64,000 bases of DNA from Promicromonospora panici (GCF_900608595.1 NZ_UWYY01000019.1:1-64000); one strand, 5' to 3'; shown: positions 25,078 to 34,446, counted from the first letter of the stretch. The notes: a model not told the origin generated them from the sequence alone. Translations and numbers: made by a program.

Positions 25078-25418
25078 ACGTGACCCGCTCGATCATCCTG
25101 TTCGTCGCCGCGGCAGTGTTCGAGATCGGCGGCGCCTGGCTCGTCTGGCAGGGCGTCCGCGAGCACAAGGGCTGGCTCTGGATCGGCGCCGGGGTGATCG
25201 CGCTGGGTCTGTACGGGTTCTTCGCCACCCTCCAGCCCGACGCCCACTTCGGCCGCATCCTGGCGGCCTACGGCGGCGTCTTCGTGGCCGGCTCGCTCGT
25301 CTGGGGCATGGCCGTGGACGGTTTCCGGCCCGACCGCTGGGACATCATCGGAGCGCTCATCTGCCTCGCGGGCGTCGCGGTGATCATGTACGCGCCGCGC
25401 GCGGCATCAGTCGGCTGA
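25074..25418 (+). CDS. UPF0060 (YnfA) family membrane protein
   Basis: Small membrane protein, 114 aa, with four hydrophobic segments. It matches the YnfA/UPF0060 family: FEIGGAWLVWQGVREHKGW near the start, YGFFATLQPDAHFGRILAAY in the middle and DIIGALICLAGVAVIMYAPR at the end. YnfA proteins resemble small multidrug-resistance exporters; transport of toxic cations is suggested for some. Its start overlaps the merR-like stop (ATGA), so it is the regulator's direct target, and metal or drug efflux is the natural inference. Confidence 0.92.
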   Translation: MNVTRSIILFVAAAVFEIGGAWLVWQGVREHKGWLWIGAGVIALGLYGFFATLQPDAHFGRILAAYGGVFVAGSLVWGMAVDGFRPDRWDIIGALICLAGVAVIMYAPRAASVG

Positions 25419-25426
25419 CGTGGTTG

Positions 25427-25834
25427 TCAGGTGAGCGGGTTCTCGTCCGGTGCCAGCGGAGTGTGCCAGCTAGTGAGGGTCTCGGCAATCTTCGCAACGT
25501 CACGCTGTGATCCGTCCGCCGCGGCCATGACCAGCTCGTAGACAGCGTCGAGCGGCGGGTCGAAGTAGAAGCCGTTCACCTCGTAGAAGGTTGCGGCGGC
25601 GATCAGGCCGAGGCGCTTGTTCCCGTCGATCAGGGTGTGGTTGTTGACTGTGGAGTCGAGCAGTGCCGCAGCCTTGAGGTCGAACGTGGGGTATGCCTCG
25701 ACGCCCATCATTGAGGTGGCTGGTCGAGTAACAGCTGACTCAAGCAAGCCTGGGTCTCGGACTTCGACAGCTCGGCCGAGGAACTGTTCAGCGATCCAGA
25801 GCAGTTCGGGCGCTGTGAGGTAGCGGACTGTCAT
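25427..25834 (-). CDS. doc: Doc-type Fic-domain toxin, apparently without antitoxin gene
   Basis: 135-residue death-on-curing family protein. The Fic motif reads H66-TLID70-G-N72-K73-R74, the Doc version with leucine where phenylalanine is common, so the catalytic His and phosphate-binding residues are intact. The first residues MTVRYLTAPELLWIAEQFLG match Doc proteins. In the P1 system, Doc phosphorylates EF-Tu. No Phd-like gene is found upstream: only 59 bp separate its ATG from the divergent hydrolase gene. No ribosome site precedes the ATG, consistent with former translational coupling to a lost antitoxin gene whose stop may be the TAG about 10 bases upstream. Confidence 0.82.
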   Translation of the reverse strand: MTVRYLTAPELLWIAEQFLGRAVEVRDPGLLESAVTRPATSMMGVEAYPTFDLKAAALLDSTVNNHTLIDGNKRLGLIAAATFYEVNGFYFDPPLDAVYELVMAAADGSQRDVAKIAETLTSWHTPLAPDENPLT

Positions 25835-25893
25835 CGGGTGCTACTTGAGGAAGCCGCCGATGACTTTTCGCCCGGCACACGGTCGGACACCGT

Positions 25894-27000
25894 ATGGGCA
25901 ACAGCGCTGCACAGTCCCGCGTCCAGGACGCGGTCGACCACCTGACGGCGGACGGCCCCGAGCGGGGCCTGCAGGTCGCCGTCATCCACAAGGGCGAGCT
26001 CGTCGTCGATGTGGTGAGCGGTACGGCCGACGCCGAGCGAGGACTGGCCGTCACCCCGGGCACCCTGTTCTTCGCCACGTCGACGGCCAAGGGGGTCGCC
26101 TCCGCCGTCGCGCACGTGCTGGTAGAACGCGGCGAGCTGACCTACGACCTGCGGGTCGCCGACGTCTGGCCCGAGTTCGCCGCGCACGGCAAGGGCGGAA
26201 CGACTCTGCGGAACGTGCTGATGCACACGGCCGGCGTGCCGGCACCGCCGGCCGGCACGACCGTCGAGGACCTCTGCGACTGGGACCGGATGTGCCGCGC
26301 GCTCGCGGACGCCGAACCCTGGTGGGAGCCGGGCACGCGGTTCGGCTACCACGTGCACACCTTCGGGTTCCTGCTCGGCGAGACGGTGCGCCGGGCGACC
26401 GGCCGGCCCCTGACCTGGTGGCTCCACGAGGCGGTGACCGGGCCGCTCGGCGTCGAGGACGACGTGCACTTCGGCGTGCCGACGGCGCTCCTGGACCGAG
26501 TGGCGCGGCAGGAGCCCGCGCCGGGAGTGCCCGTGCCCCGCCCAGAACCGGGTACGCCCGCCGGCCGGGCGGTACCGCCCGCGACCCTGCCGACGGCCGA
26601 CCTGGCCAACCGCCGTGACGTGCTCACCAGCGACATCGTGGCCATGGGCACCATGACGGCCCGCGGGGTGGCTCGCGTCTACGCCGGCCTGCTGGGCCAT
26701 ACGGACGTTCCGCTGGTCTCGCCGGACCGGCTGACGGAGCTGGCGCGCCCGGCGTACGAAGGCCCCGACGAGGTCATGGGTGTGGACTCCGTCTGGGCGT
26801 TCGGGTTCAGCCCCTATCGCCCGGGCGGTGTGCCGGCAAGGCCGGGCTCGACGTTCGGCATGGTCGGCGGGAACGGGTCCGCGGCCTGGGCCGACATCGA
26901 CTCCGGGCTCGCCGTCGCGGTGATGCGGAATCGCTTCAGCTCGGACTGGGACGCGGCGGGCGAGATCGACCGCCTGGTCGTGGGCCTCTTTCCGGCATGA
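25894..27000 (+). CDS. Serine hydrolase, beta-lactamase (class C-like) family
   Basis: 368-residue member of the beta-lactamase/D-aminopeptidase/esterase superfamily. The catalytic SxxK is S63-T-A-K66 (FFATSTAKGVAS), and Y-x-H in RFGYHVHTFG occupies the YxN position. No signal peptide is evident, so an intracellular esterase or peptidase role is more likely than antibiotic resistance. It ends 57 bp before a PNPOx-like gene. Confidence 0.85.
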   Translation: MGNSAAQSRVQDAVDHLTADGPERGLQVAVIHKGELVVDVVSGTADAERGLAVTPGTLFFATSTAKGVASAVAHVLVERGELTYDLRVADVWPEFAAHGKGGTTLRNVLMHTAGVPAPPAGTTVEDLCDWDRMCRALADAEPWWEPGTRFGYHVHTFGFLLGETVRRATGRPLTWWLHEAVTGPLGVEDDVHFGVPTALLDRVARQEPAPGVPVPRPEPGTPAGRAVPPATLPTADLANRRDVLTSDIVAMGTMTARGVARVYAGLLGHTDVPLVSPDRLTELARPAYEGPDEVMGVDSVWAFGFSPYRPGGVPARPGSTFGMVGGNGSAAWADIDSGLAVAVMRNRFSSDWDAAGEIDRLVVGLFPA

Positions 27001-27056
27001 CCTCGACCCCGACCAGCAGGACCCCGACCAGCACAACCCTGAGGAGCACGATCATC

Positions 27057-27563
27057 ATGAACGACCCGGTAACCACCCTCGACGCCCGGTTCAGCGACAC
27101 CGACGCCGAGCCCACCAGCTGGGAGGCGACCCAGGAGGTGCTCGAGAACGCCCAGATCACCTGGCTGACCACCGTGCGCGCCGACGGGCGCCCGCACGTC
27201 ACGCCGCTCGTCGCCGTCTGGCTCGACGGCGCGCTGCACTTCACGACCGGACCGGAGGAGCAGAAGGCCGTCAACCTCGTGCGCAACCCGCACGTCGTGC
27301 TGACCACGGGTTGCAACACCTGGGACCAGGGGCTGGACGTGATGGTCGAGGGCGAGGCCAGGCGCGTCATCGACCGGCGAACGCTGGAGCGGCTGGCCGC
27401 GGCGTGGCGCACGAAGTGGGACGGCCGGTGGCAGTACGAGTGGAGCGACGAGGTGTTCCGCAACGACATCGGCGGGCCCTCGCTCGTGTTCGCCGTGGAA
27501 CCGGACAAGGTGCTGGCCTTCGGCAAGGGGACCTTCAGCCATACGCGGCACATGCCGCGGTAG
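27057..27563 (+). CDS. Pyridoxamine 5'-phosphate oxidase-like split-barrel protein
   Basis: 168-residue flavin/F420-binding split-barrel family protein. The core ITWLTTVRADGRPHVTPLVA and LHFTTGPEEQKAVNLVRNPH are typical. GAGGAG lies 10 bases before the ATG. In actinobacteria such proteins are often F420H2-dependent reductases, but cofactor use cannot be assigned here. It probably forms an operon with the serine hydrolase gene. Confidence 0.85.
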   Translation: MNDPVTTLDARFSDTDAEPTSWEATQEVLENAQITWLTTVRADGRPHVTPLVAVWLDGALHFTTGPEEQKAVNLVRNPHVVLTTGCNTWDQGLDVMVEGEARRVIDRRTLERLAAAWRTKWDGRWQYEWSDEVFRNDIGGPSLVFAVEPDKVLAFGKGTFSHTRHMPR

Positions 27564-27572
27564 CCGCCACGT

Positions 27573-27598
27573 GCCGCGCGGGACTGCGCCCGCGCGGC
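27573..27598. terminator. Bidirectional hairpin terminator
   Basis: GCCGCGCGGG and CCCGCGCGGC form a perfect 10-bp stem with a 6-base loop, between two convergent genes (stops at 27563 and 27621). No T-run follows. Confidence 0.7.
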
Positions 27599-27620
27599 GA
27601 CATCCGACCGATCAGGGCCG

Positions 27621-29717
27621 TCAGTACAGCCAAGGCGCCGCCTGCCGGACCGCCCTGCCGAGCGCCGGGGTGAGCGTGCGCAGGTAGGTGGCAGTCAGGT
27701 GCGAGCCGTCCCGGTAGACCATCACGTTCCCGACCACGGGCGGGCACGTCGTCGGCTCGCAGATCACGTCCGTGAGGTCGACGTGCCCGGCGGTCGTGGG
27801 CACCCCCGGGAAGTCCTCCACGGGATTGTTCCTCGCGAACACGTCGGACCGGTCCAGGGTGCACCTGCCGGCGTCGCGCCCGTTCCCCCGCACGCAGTTC
27901 GGCGGGCTCCAGTTGAACCGTGGGTTGTCGCGGATCGTGACCACCGGTATGCCAGCGGTGTCGAGCTGCTGCCAGGCAGCCACCTCCTCGGGCATGACCG
28001 CCTCGAGCCGGTCCTCATGGGTGCGCGTGCCGGTCACGAACACCGCATCGGGATCCAGGGAGTCGGCGGCGGCTATCACGTTCGCTGTCCAGCGCTCGCA
28101 GTCGTCGGTCGGCGCCGGCTCGTACCTCAGGCGGCACTGCCCCTTGCCGGCGACCAGCACGCGCCAGTCGTGCTTCCGCGCCACCCGGTTCACGGCTGCC
28201 GCCCACTGGTAGGTGTGGGAGCCGCCGGCGACGAGCACCGTCCGGGTCGGGTCGTCCGGGTCGTGGAGGGTGCACATCCGCACCTGGTCGAGGCCGGGGC
28301 CGTCGCCGTGCTCCTGGATGCACTCCTCCATGTGGTCCACCCGGGTCTCGTCGGTCTTCGCGAGCTCGGGGTCGGGCCGCACGGGCACCTCGTCGGACAC
28401 ATCGCGGACCGTGGTGCCGCCCGCGGCGGACGACGTACCCGACGCGGAGTTCGGGCCCTGGGCGGACAGCGCCTGGGCTCCCGTGTACTCGATGCCGAGG
28501 TGCTGGAGGGCCTCGAGCTGTGCCGCCTCCCGTGCCTGCATGTCGGTGCTCACCGCGAGCGTCGGCACGATGACGAGCGCCATCGCGGCTCCAGCCGCCA
28601 GCAGCGTGCCGGCCGACCGCGCCGGGGTCATGGTGCGCGGCAGTGCGAGGCCCACGGGGCGTGCGACCACCTGGCGGGTGACCCACGCGAGGGCCAGCGA
28701 CACGGCCAGCACGAGGGTGGCGCCCCGCACGCCCACGGCCGGGAAGTCGCGGACGGCCAGGTAGAAGATCAGCACAGGCCAGTGCCACAGGTACAGCTCG
28801 TACGAGATGTCGGCGATGAACCGGAGCGGCGCCAGCTCCAGCAGCCGGCGCGGGCCCCACGCCGCGGTGGTGCCGGCGCCGGCGAGCACCAGCAGAGCGC
28901 CGGTGACCGGCCACAGCGTCCACGGGCCCGGGAAGAGCGTCCCGCCGTCGAGCAGGAAGCCCGAGGAGACGATGAGGCCGAGCCCGACCCAGGCACCCAG
29001 GGCGCGCAGACCGGCGCCGCCGCGGAGCGGGACGAGCGCGAGCACCGCGCCGACACCGAGCTCCCAGAACCGGGTGGCGGTGTGGAAGTAGGCGGTGGGC
29101 TGCAGCACCCCGGTGAGGTACAGCGCGTAGGCGAACGAGGCGGCGGACGCGAGCGCGATGACCATCATGAGCTGCCGCCGGACCCGGGCCCGCGCCCGTC
29201 GGCACAGCGACGCCACCACGAGCACCACGAGCGGCCAGGCCAGCAGGAACTGTCCCTGCACGGACAGCGACCAGAAGTGCTGGAGCGGGCTGACCCCTGG
29301 ACCGGCCGCGCCGTAGGAGAGCGAGTTCGCGATCAGGTCCCAGTTCTCGACGTAGAGGCCCGAGGCGACCACCTGCCGCCAGACCTCCAGCCACCGTCCG
29401 CTGGGCAGCAGCAGCCATGCGGCGAGGGCCACGGCCCCGAGCACCACGAGGGCGGACGGCGCCAGGCGCGCGAGGTTTCGCGCGTAGACGGAGCCGAGTC
29501 GGAGGGTGCCGGTCTCGGCCCGCCGGACGAGCGATCCGGTGACGAGGAAACCGGAGACGACGAGGAAGACGTCGACGCCGCCGGAGACGCGCCCGCCGCC
29601 GAACAGGTGAAAGAGGACCACCAGCAGGAGGGCGAGACCGCGCATGCCGTGCACCTCGGTGAGGTGCGGACGGCTGGTCGTGGTGGCGACCGGTGAGGCG
29701 GGTTCAGCGGCATGCAT
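27621..29717 (-). CDS. Membrane acyltransferase with C-terminal SGNH domain (OafA-like)
   Basis: 698-residue protein of the acyltransferase-3/SGNH type that O-acetylates surface polysaccharides or peptidoglycan. Residues about 15-370 form ten or so membrane helices beginning HGMRGLALLLVVLFHLF, with the conserved VDVFLVVSGFLVTGSL. After a low-complexity serine/glycine linker the SGNH domain shows VAGGSHTYQW (GGSH in place of GDSH) and a C-terminal DGSHLT with the D-x-x-H dyad. The ATG at 29717 is chosen; a GTG at 29759 is in frame. A single gene with no surface-polysaccharide neighbours, so the acceptor is unknown. Confidence 0.9.
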   Translation of the reverse strand: MHAAEPASPVATTTSRPHLTEVHGMRGLALLLVVLFHLFGGGRVSGGVDVFLVVSGFLVTGSLVRRAETGTLRLGSVYARNLARLAPSALVVLGAVALAAWLLLPSGRWLEVWRQVVASGLYVENWDLIANSLSYGAAGPGVSPLQHFWSLSVQGQFLLAWPLVVLVVASLCRRARARVRRQLMMVIALASAASFAYALYLTGVLQPTAYFHTATRFWELGVGAVLALVPLRGGAGLRALGAWVGLGLIVSSGFLLDGGTLFPGPWTLWPVTGALLVLAGAGTTAAWGPRRLLELAPLRFIADISYELYLWHWPVLIFYLAVRDFPAVGVRGATLVLAVSLALAWVTRQVVARPVGLALPRTMTPARSAGTLLAAGAAMALVIVPTLAVSTDMQAREAAQLEALQHLGIEYTGAQALSAQGPNSASGTSSAAGGTTVRDVSDEVPVRPDPELAKTDETRVDHMEECIQEHGDGPGLDQVRMCTLHDPDDPTRTVLVAGGSHTYQWAAAVNRVARKHDWRVLVAGKGQCRLRYEPAPTDDCERWTANVIAAADSLDPDAVFVTGTRTHEDRLEAVMPEEVAAWQQLDTAGIPVVTIRDNPRFNWSPPNCVRGNGRDAGRCTLDRSDVFARNNPVEDFPGVPTTAGHVDLTDVICEPTTCPPVVGNVMVYRDGSHLTATYLRTLTPALGRAVRQAAPWLY

Positions 29718-29825
29718 GAGGGGGACCACCAGGGTGTGAGTGAGACTCGATTTACACACGTGGTGACGCCCACCACCCCCGAATCGATGTCCCCGTAGCC
29801 GAAGCGTTACGGGAGTTCACCCGCT

Positions 29826-31967
29826 TCAGTAGATGGTTCGTCCTCGTTCATCAGGGATGCCGGACTTCCGGAAGAAATACGTATTAATCTGGTCGCGCCA
29901 CTCGGTCGCGCTGCGGAGCTGCTCGGTGAACCGCTCGGCCACCCGTTCGGAGACGCGCGGGTCCACCAGCGTCGAGACGGCGGACCACGCGCTGATCATC
30001 CGTTCCACCCGCTCCACGCCCTCGAAGTGGGTGTCGTAGATGTGCTGGATGACGGTCTTCCCGCTGTGCAGCACGTGCGTGTACGGCACGTGGTGGAAGA
30101 ACAGCAGCAGCTCGTCGGGGCACGTCGACAGCGACTCGTAGGTCTCGCGCCACGGCGAGGGGTACTGCCCGGCGTACCCGGTTCCGGTGTGCACGGTCCG
30201 GTCCACACCGATCCCGTCGCGGTCCGCGAAGTGGTAGGTGCCCCACGGTGTGTACTCGTACCCGTCGACGTCGGGTCCGTAGTGGTGGCCGGGGCGCACC
30301 ATGAAGCCCACGCCGAGCGGGGCCGTGTACCGCTCGTACGTCTCCCACGACCGGTCCAGCACGGCGTGCACGGCCGGCCCGACGGCGTCGGCCTCGCCCG
30401 GGAACGTGAGGCCCACCCACTCGTCGAGCAGCTCGGCAGGGTCGAGACTCGGGTCCCAGCACAGCCGCCCGTAGGCGTACAGGTTGGCCTGGGCGAACGG
30501 GTGGCCGGTCCAGAACTCGTCGTCGCCGGCGTTGGAGACTGCCGCCAACCCGCCGGCGGGCTTGCGCCACGTGCCGGTGCCCGGATCCTCCGCGGCCTTG
30601 CCGCGCCCGGTGGCGAGGTCCGCCACGGTGGGCGAGCCGCCGTCCCGGCCCTCGGCCTCCCAGAAGCGGAAGCCGAGGATCTGGCTCCACTGCGGCCCGA
30701 GGTAGACGGCGTGCCGCTGCTGGCCCGTGTACTCCTGGGTGACCTGCAGCTCCAGGGCGACCCGCGTGTGCGGCATGGCGGCCAGGACGGGGGAGATCGG
30801 CTCGCGCACCTGGAAGTCGAGCGGACCGTACTTGACCTGCACGATCACGTTGTCGGAGAACGCGCCGTCCAGCGGGTGGAAGTGGTCGTACGCGGCGCGC
30901 GCGCGGTCCGTCGACCGGTCGCGCCAGTCCTGCCGGTGGTCGTAGACGAACGCCCGCCAGTGGACCAGGCCGTCGTACGGCTCGACGGCTGCCGCGAGCA
31001 TGTTCGCGCCGTCGGCATGGGTGCGTCCGTAGGCGAACGGCCCGGGCTGGCCCTCGGAGTCGGCCTTGACGACGAACCCGCCGAAGTCCGGGATCGCTCC
31101 CCACACCCGAGCCGCGGCCCGCACCCACCAGTGCGCCACGTCCTGGTCGAGCGGGTCCGAGGTGGTGAGCCCGCCGAGGGTGATGGGCGAGGCGAACGAC
31201 ACCGACAGGTGCACCCGGATGCCCCAGCGCCGGAACACGGCCGCGATCCGGACGACGTCGCCCAGGTCGTCGGTCAGCAGGCGCGCCTCGTGCTCGTGCA
31301 CGTTGACGTTGTTGATCGCCACGCGGTTGATGCCGACCGCGGCCAGCAGCCGTGCGTAGCGTTCCACGCGCGACAGGTCGGCGCGGACGAAACCGTTGTC
31401 GTAGAAGATGGAGCCGCCGGAATAACCGCGTTCCACCTGGCCCATCGTCGGGTGCGCGTCGACGTTGTCCCAGTGGTCGAGCATCCGGAGGCCCGTGGCG
31501 GGGGCGTGCCTCTCGTCGACGTCGGGACCCTCGAACGCGGCCTCGCCCAGGCGCACCACGTGGAACAGCCCGTGCAGCAGCCCGGCATCGCACCGCGCCT
31601 GCACGACGACGGCGCCGGCCTCGCGCGTGAACCGAAAGCTCTCGTCGGCGTCGTCGCTCCCGGCGCTCGAATTCTTGTCGGCGGAACCCGGCGCACTGGC
31701 GGAGACGCTGATGGTCTCGACCGGCTCGTCGAGCGGCGGCGCGAGGGTCAGCACCAGCTCGGCGTCGGCCACGCCGTCGCCCACCTCGAGACGGGAGAAC
31801 GCCCCGCCGAACCGCGCGGTGGCGACCGCCAGCTCTTCCGCGACCGTTCCCGCGAGGGCGCCGTCGCCGGCCACCACCACCCGGCGTCTGCCGATCGCGG
31901 CGAACGCGTCATCGGGCAGCCAGGCCGGGTGGGGGGCAGGGGTGGAGCGCGGAGAATCACCGGTCAT
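29826..31967 (-). CDS. aguA: GH67 alpha-glucuronidase
   Basis: 713-residue enzyme that removes (4-O-methyl-)glucuronic acid from xylo-oligosaccharide ends. Family GH67 is clear: GLRMLDHWDNVD, GYSGGSIFYDNGF, and INRVAINNVNVH. Catalytic residues fall at E305 (VVKADSEGQPGP), D384 (KYGPLDFQVREP) and E412 (LQVTQEYTGQQ), about 20 residues later than in the Cellvibrio enzyme, matching the longer N-terminus. No signal peptide, so it acts inside the cell on imported aldouronic acids. It lies downstream of uxaC on the same strand (90-bp gap), coupling glucuronate release to glucuronate isomerisation. Confidence 0.95.
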   Translation of the reverse strand: MTGDSPRSTPAPHPAWLPDDAFAAIGRRRVVVAGDGALAGTVAEELAVATARFGGAFSRLEVGDGVADAELVLTLAPPLDEPVETISVSASAPGSADKNSSAGSDDADESFRFTREAGAVVVQARCDAGLLHGLFHVVRLGEAAFEGPDVDERHAPATGLRMLDHWDNVDAHPTMGQVERGYSGGSIFYDNGFVRADLSRVERYARLLAAVGINRVAINNVNVHEHEARLLTDDLGDVVRIAAVFRRWGIRVHLSVSFASPITLGGLTTSDPLDQDVAHWWVRAAARVWGAIPDFGGFVVKADSEGQPGPFAYGRTHADGANMLAAAVEPYDGLVHWRAFVYDHRQDWRDRSTDRARAAYDHFHPLDGAFSDNVIVQVKYGPLDFQVREPISPVLAAMPHTRVALELQVTQEYTGQQRHAVYLGPQWSQILGFRFWEAEGRDGGSPTVADLATGRGKAAEDPGTGTWRKPAGGLAAVSNAGDDEFWTGHPFAQANLYAYGRLCWDPSLDPAELLDEWVGLTFPGEADAVGPAVHAVLDRSWETYERYTAPLGVGFMVRPGHHYGPDVDGYEYTPWGTYHFADRDGIGVDRTVHTGTGYAGQYPSPWRETYESLSTCPDELLLFFHHVPYTHVLHSGKTVIQHIYDTHFEGVERVERMISAWSAVSTLVDPRVSERVAERFTEQLRSATEWRDQINTYFFRKSGIPDERGRTIY

Positions 31968-32057
31968 GGGTAGTCGTCCCGTCCCTCTTGCGTTTGATGT
32001 GCGGGTTTGCGGGGAGAGTCTCCACCCTAACGCCGCCGCAGGTCGGTACCGCGGTCG

Positions 32058-33494
32058 TCAGCGGGCCGCGTAAGCCAGCTTCGGCAGGTGATAGGCCAGG
32101 TCGGCGGCGGTGTCCACGGCCTCGTCCAGGTCGAGCCGGTGCTCCGCCACCAGCCGCGCGAGGTACCCGGCGTCGACCCGCCGCGCCAGGTCGTGGCGGG
32201 CCGGGATCGAGCAGAACGCGCGGGTGTCGTCGACGAAGCCCGACATGTTCGAGAAGCCCGCCGTCTCCGTGGCCGCCTCCCGGAACCGGCGCATCGCGTC
32301 CGGCGCGTCCAGGAACCACCAGGGCGCCCCGAGCCGGAGCGCCGGGTAGACGCCGGCCAGCGGCGCCAGCTCCCGCGAGTACACGTCCTCGTCCACCGTG
32401 AAGGCGATCATCCGGAAGGTCTCCGAGTTCCCGAACGCCTCCAGCACCGGCCGCAGCCCCCGCGCGAACTCGGTGACGACCGGGATGTCGTAGCCCTTGT
32501 CCGGCCCGAACGTCGCGGCGACGGTCGCGTCGTGATCCCGCAGCACACCCGGGTGGAACTGCATGACCAGGCCATCCTCTGCCGACATCGCCGCCATCTG
32601 GAACAGCATGTGCGCCGAGAACGCGGCCTCCTCGGCGGCGCTGATCCCCGGGCCGTCCGTCGACGATCCCGCGCCCAGCGCCTTGTCGAACAGGGCACCC
32701 GCGACGTCGTCGGGCAGGGGGGTGGTGTCCGCGCTGAAGTGACCGTGGTCCGTCGCCAGGCCGCCCGCCGCGACGAAGGCGGCGCGGCGCTCGCGGAGCG
32801 CCGCCAGGTAGCCCGCGTAGGTGTCCGTTGCGATGCCCGACGCCGTGGCGAGCCGCTCCAGGTCGCCCCGCCACGTCTGCCGGGCCGGGTGCAGCAGCGG
32901 GTCCGGGCGGAACGTCGGCAGCACCCGGCCCGGCAGCTCTACGGCGAGCCGGGCGTGCTCCTCGAGCGTGCTCCAGGCGGGATCGGTGGTGCCGATGGTC
33001 TCGATCGCGAACCGGTCCAGGAGGGCGCGCGGCCGGAAGGCGGGATCCGCCAGGCACTCGGCGATCTGGTCGTAGACCTGGTCGGCGGTGTCGGCGGAAG
33101 GCCGCACGGTCACGCCGAAGATCTCGACGAGCTCGTGCTCCAGCCAGTACCGCGTCGGCGTGCCGCGGAAGTGCTTCCACCCGGCGCAGAAGCGCCGGAA
33201 GATCTCGCGCGGGTCCTTCTCGAACCCAGGCCCTTCGGCCGGGCCGACGCCGAGCTCAGGCAGCTTCGCGCCCTGCGACACGAGCATCCGCGTCAAGTAG
33301 TGGTCGGGCACCACGAGGAGCTGGGCGGGGTCGCCGAACGGCTCGTCGTCGGCGAAGGCCGTGACGTCGACGTGGCCGTGCATCGACACGATCGGCAGGT
33401 CCCGCACCGTCTGGTAGATCTCGCGGGCGATCGGCCGCGTCACCGGGTCGGCGGGCAGTGCGCGGTCGGGGTGCAGGGTCCAGGTGTCGGTCAC
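32058..33494 (-). CDS. uxaC: Uronate isomerase (glucuronate/galacturonate isomerase)
   Basis: Interconverts D-glucuronate with fructuronate and D-galacturonate with tagaturonate; the first step after GH67. 478 aa, amidohydrolase-fold. Metal-binding VSMHGHVD near the N-terminus, YWLEHELVEIFGV, the CAGWKHFRGT loop and the C-terminal GFVDDTRAFCSIPARHD, with GVLRDHD, are family features. GTG start at 33494 with AGGAGG 8 bases upstream. The next enzyme of the pathway could be the UxuB-like dehydrogenase at 41219, although it lies in another operon. Confidence 0.95.
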   Translation of the reverse strand: MTDTWTLHPDRALPADPVTRPIAREIYQTVRDLPIVSMHGHVDVTAFADDEPFGDPAQLLVVPDHYLTRMLVSQGAKLPELGVGPAEGPGFEKDPREIFRRFCAGWKHFRGTPTRYWLEHELVEIFGVTVRPSADTADQVYDQIAECLADPAFRPRALLDRFAIETIGTTDPAWSTLEEHARLAVELPGRVLPTFRPDPLLHPARQTWRGDLERLATASGIATDTYAGYLAALRERRAAFVAAGGLATDHGHFSADTTPLPDDVAGALFDKALGAGSSTDGPGISAAEEAAFSAHMLFQMAAMSAEDGLVMQFHPGVLRDHDATVAATFGPDKGYDIPVVTEFARGLRPVLEAFGNSETFRMIAFTVDEDVYSRELAPLAGVYPALRLGAPWWFLDAPDAMRRFREAATETAGFSNMSGFVDDTRAFCSIPARHDLARRVDAGYLARLVAEHRLDLDEAVDTAADLAYHLPKLAYAAR

Positions 33495-33660
33495 AGAGGT
33501 CCTCCTGAGGCATCGTTGCCGGGTGGGTAAGCGGTTGCTCGGCCATCGTAGGGCACCCTCCGCGTACTCCCGGCGGGGGACGCGGCATGCACCGCGGGCC
33601 CCATACGCTGACCGGATGGGTACCGACCAGGGCCGGTGCCGGAGAGGTGGATGACGGCGG

Positions 33661-34446
33661 ATGCCTGAGTTCTGGCACAGCGCACAGATGCCGCAGCTCG
33701 AATCGCGGCGGTCTTGTCAGAAGGTCGCCTGTTACCGGCCGCACACCCATGACCGCCTCTCGATCGGGCTCATCGACTCCGGCACGACAACGTTCACCGG
33801 TGCGGCAAGCGGACCCGTCCCGCTCGCCGCAGGCGATGTGATTCTCATCCCCGCCGGGCACGTCCACGCCTGCAACCCGGAGAACGGCCGTTGGCAGTAT
33901 CAGATGATGCAGGCCGATCAGGACTGGATCGCGACGCTCGCTCCGGACGCGGCAGCTGGCCTCCTGACCGAGATCACCGTGTTCCGGCACCGGGGCCTGC
34001 ATCGACGGTTCAGCGCGGTCAACGATCTGCTCTTCGCCGATACGGGCATCGAACGAGTCGAGGCCGAGTTCCGCCGCGTCCTGCACGAGTGTTCGACCCT
34101 CCCACCGCATCGCCGGGTCACGCCGGCCACTGAGACGGCTCTCGTGGCTCGACTGCGGCCGGTACTCGACCGGCTGCACCACGACGAGTCGAACCCGTTG
34201 CTCGACGAGCTGGGGGAACTGGTCGGGATGGGCAAGTATCAGCTCATCCGGACGATGAAGCGGGCCACCGGGTTCTCGCCGGTGGCGTGGCGGCAGAACG
34301 ACCGGGTCATCACCGCGCGGGCGATGCTCCGCGACGGACGATCACTGGCGGAGACGACCCACGCGCTCGGCTTCGCCGACCAGAGCCACTTCCACCGTGT
34401 CTTCCGAGCCCACGTCGCTGCCTCTCCGGGTGCGTACCGCCGCTGA
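33661..34446 (+). CDS. AraC-family transcriptional regulator
   Basis: 261-residue regulator with an N-terminal cupin sensor (RPHTHDRLSIGLIDSGTTTF, DVILIPAGHVHACNP) and two C-terminal HTH units (LLDELGELVGMGKYQLIRTM and LAETTHALGFADQSHFHRVF, closing ASPGAYRR). It lies immediately upstream of a LysE-type exporter gene, the common AraC-LysE pairing, so it probably activates amino-acid or metabolite export. It diverges from uxaC with a 166-bp gap, but regulation of uxaC is not indicated by sequence. Confidence 0.92.
   Translation: MPEFWHSAQMPQLESRRSCQKVACYRPHTHDRLSIGLIDSGTTTFTGAASGPVPLAAGDVILIPAGHVHACNPENGRWQYQMMQADQDWIATLAPDAAAGLLTEITVFRHRGLHRRFSAVNDLLFADTGIERVEAEFRRVLHECSTLPPHRRVTPATETALVARLRPVLDRLHHDESNPLLDELGELVGMGKYQLIRTMKRATGFSPVAWRQNDRVITARAMLRDGRSLAETTHALGFADQSHFHRVFRAHVAASPGAYRR

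Noticed and set aside
25831..25893. Short minus-strand frame ending SSAASSSSTR that overlaps the doc ATG, as antitoxin
   Set aside because: Only about 19 codons fit before the neighbouring gene, it is serine-rich without a Phd-like pattern, and its extension is antisense to a conserved hydrolase.
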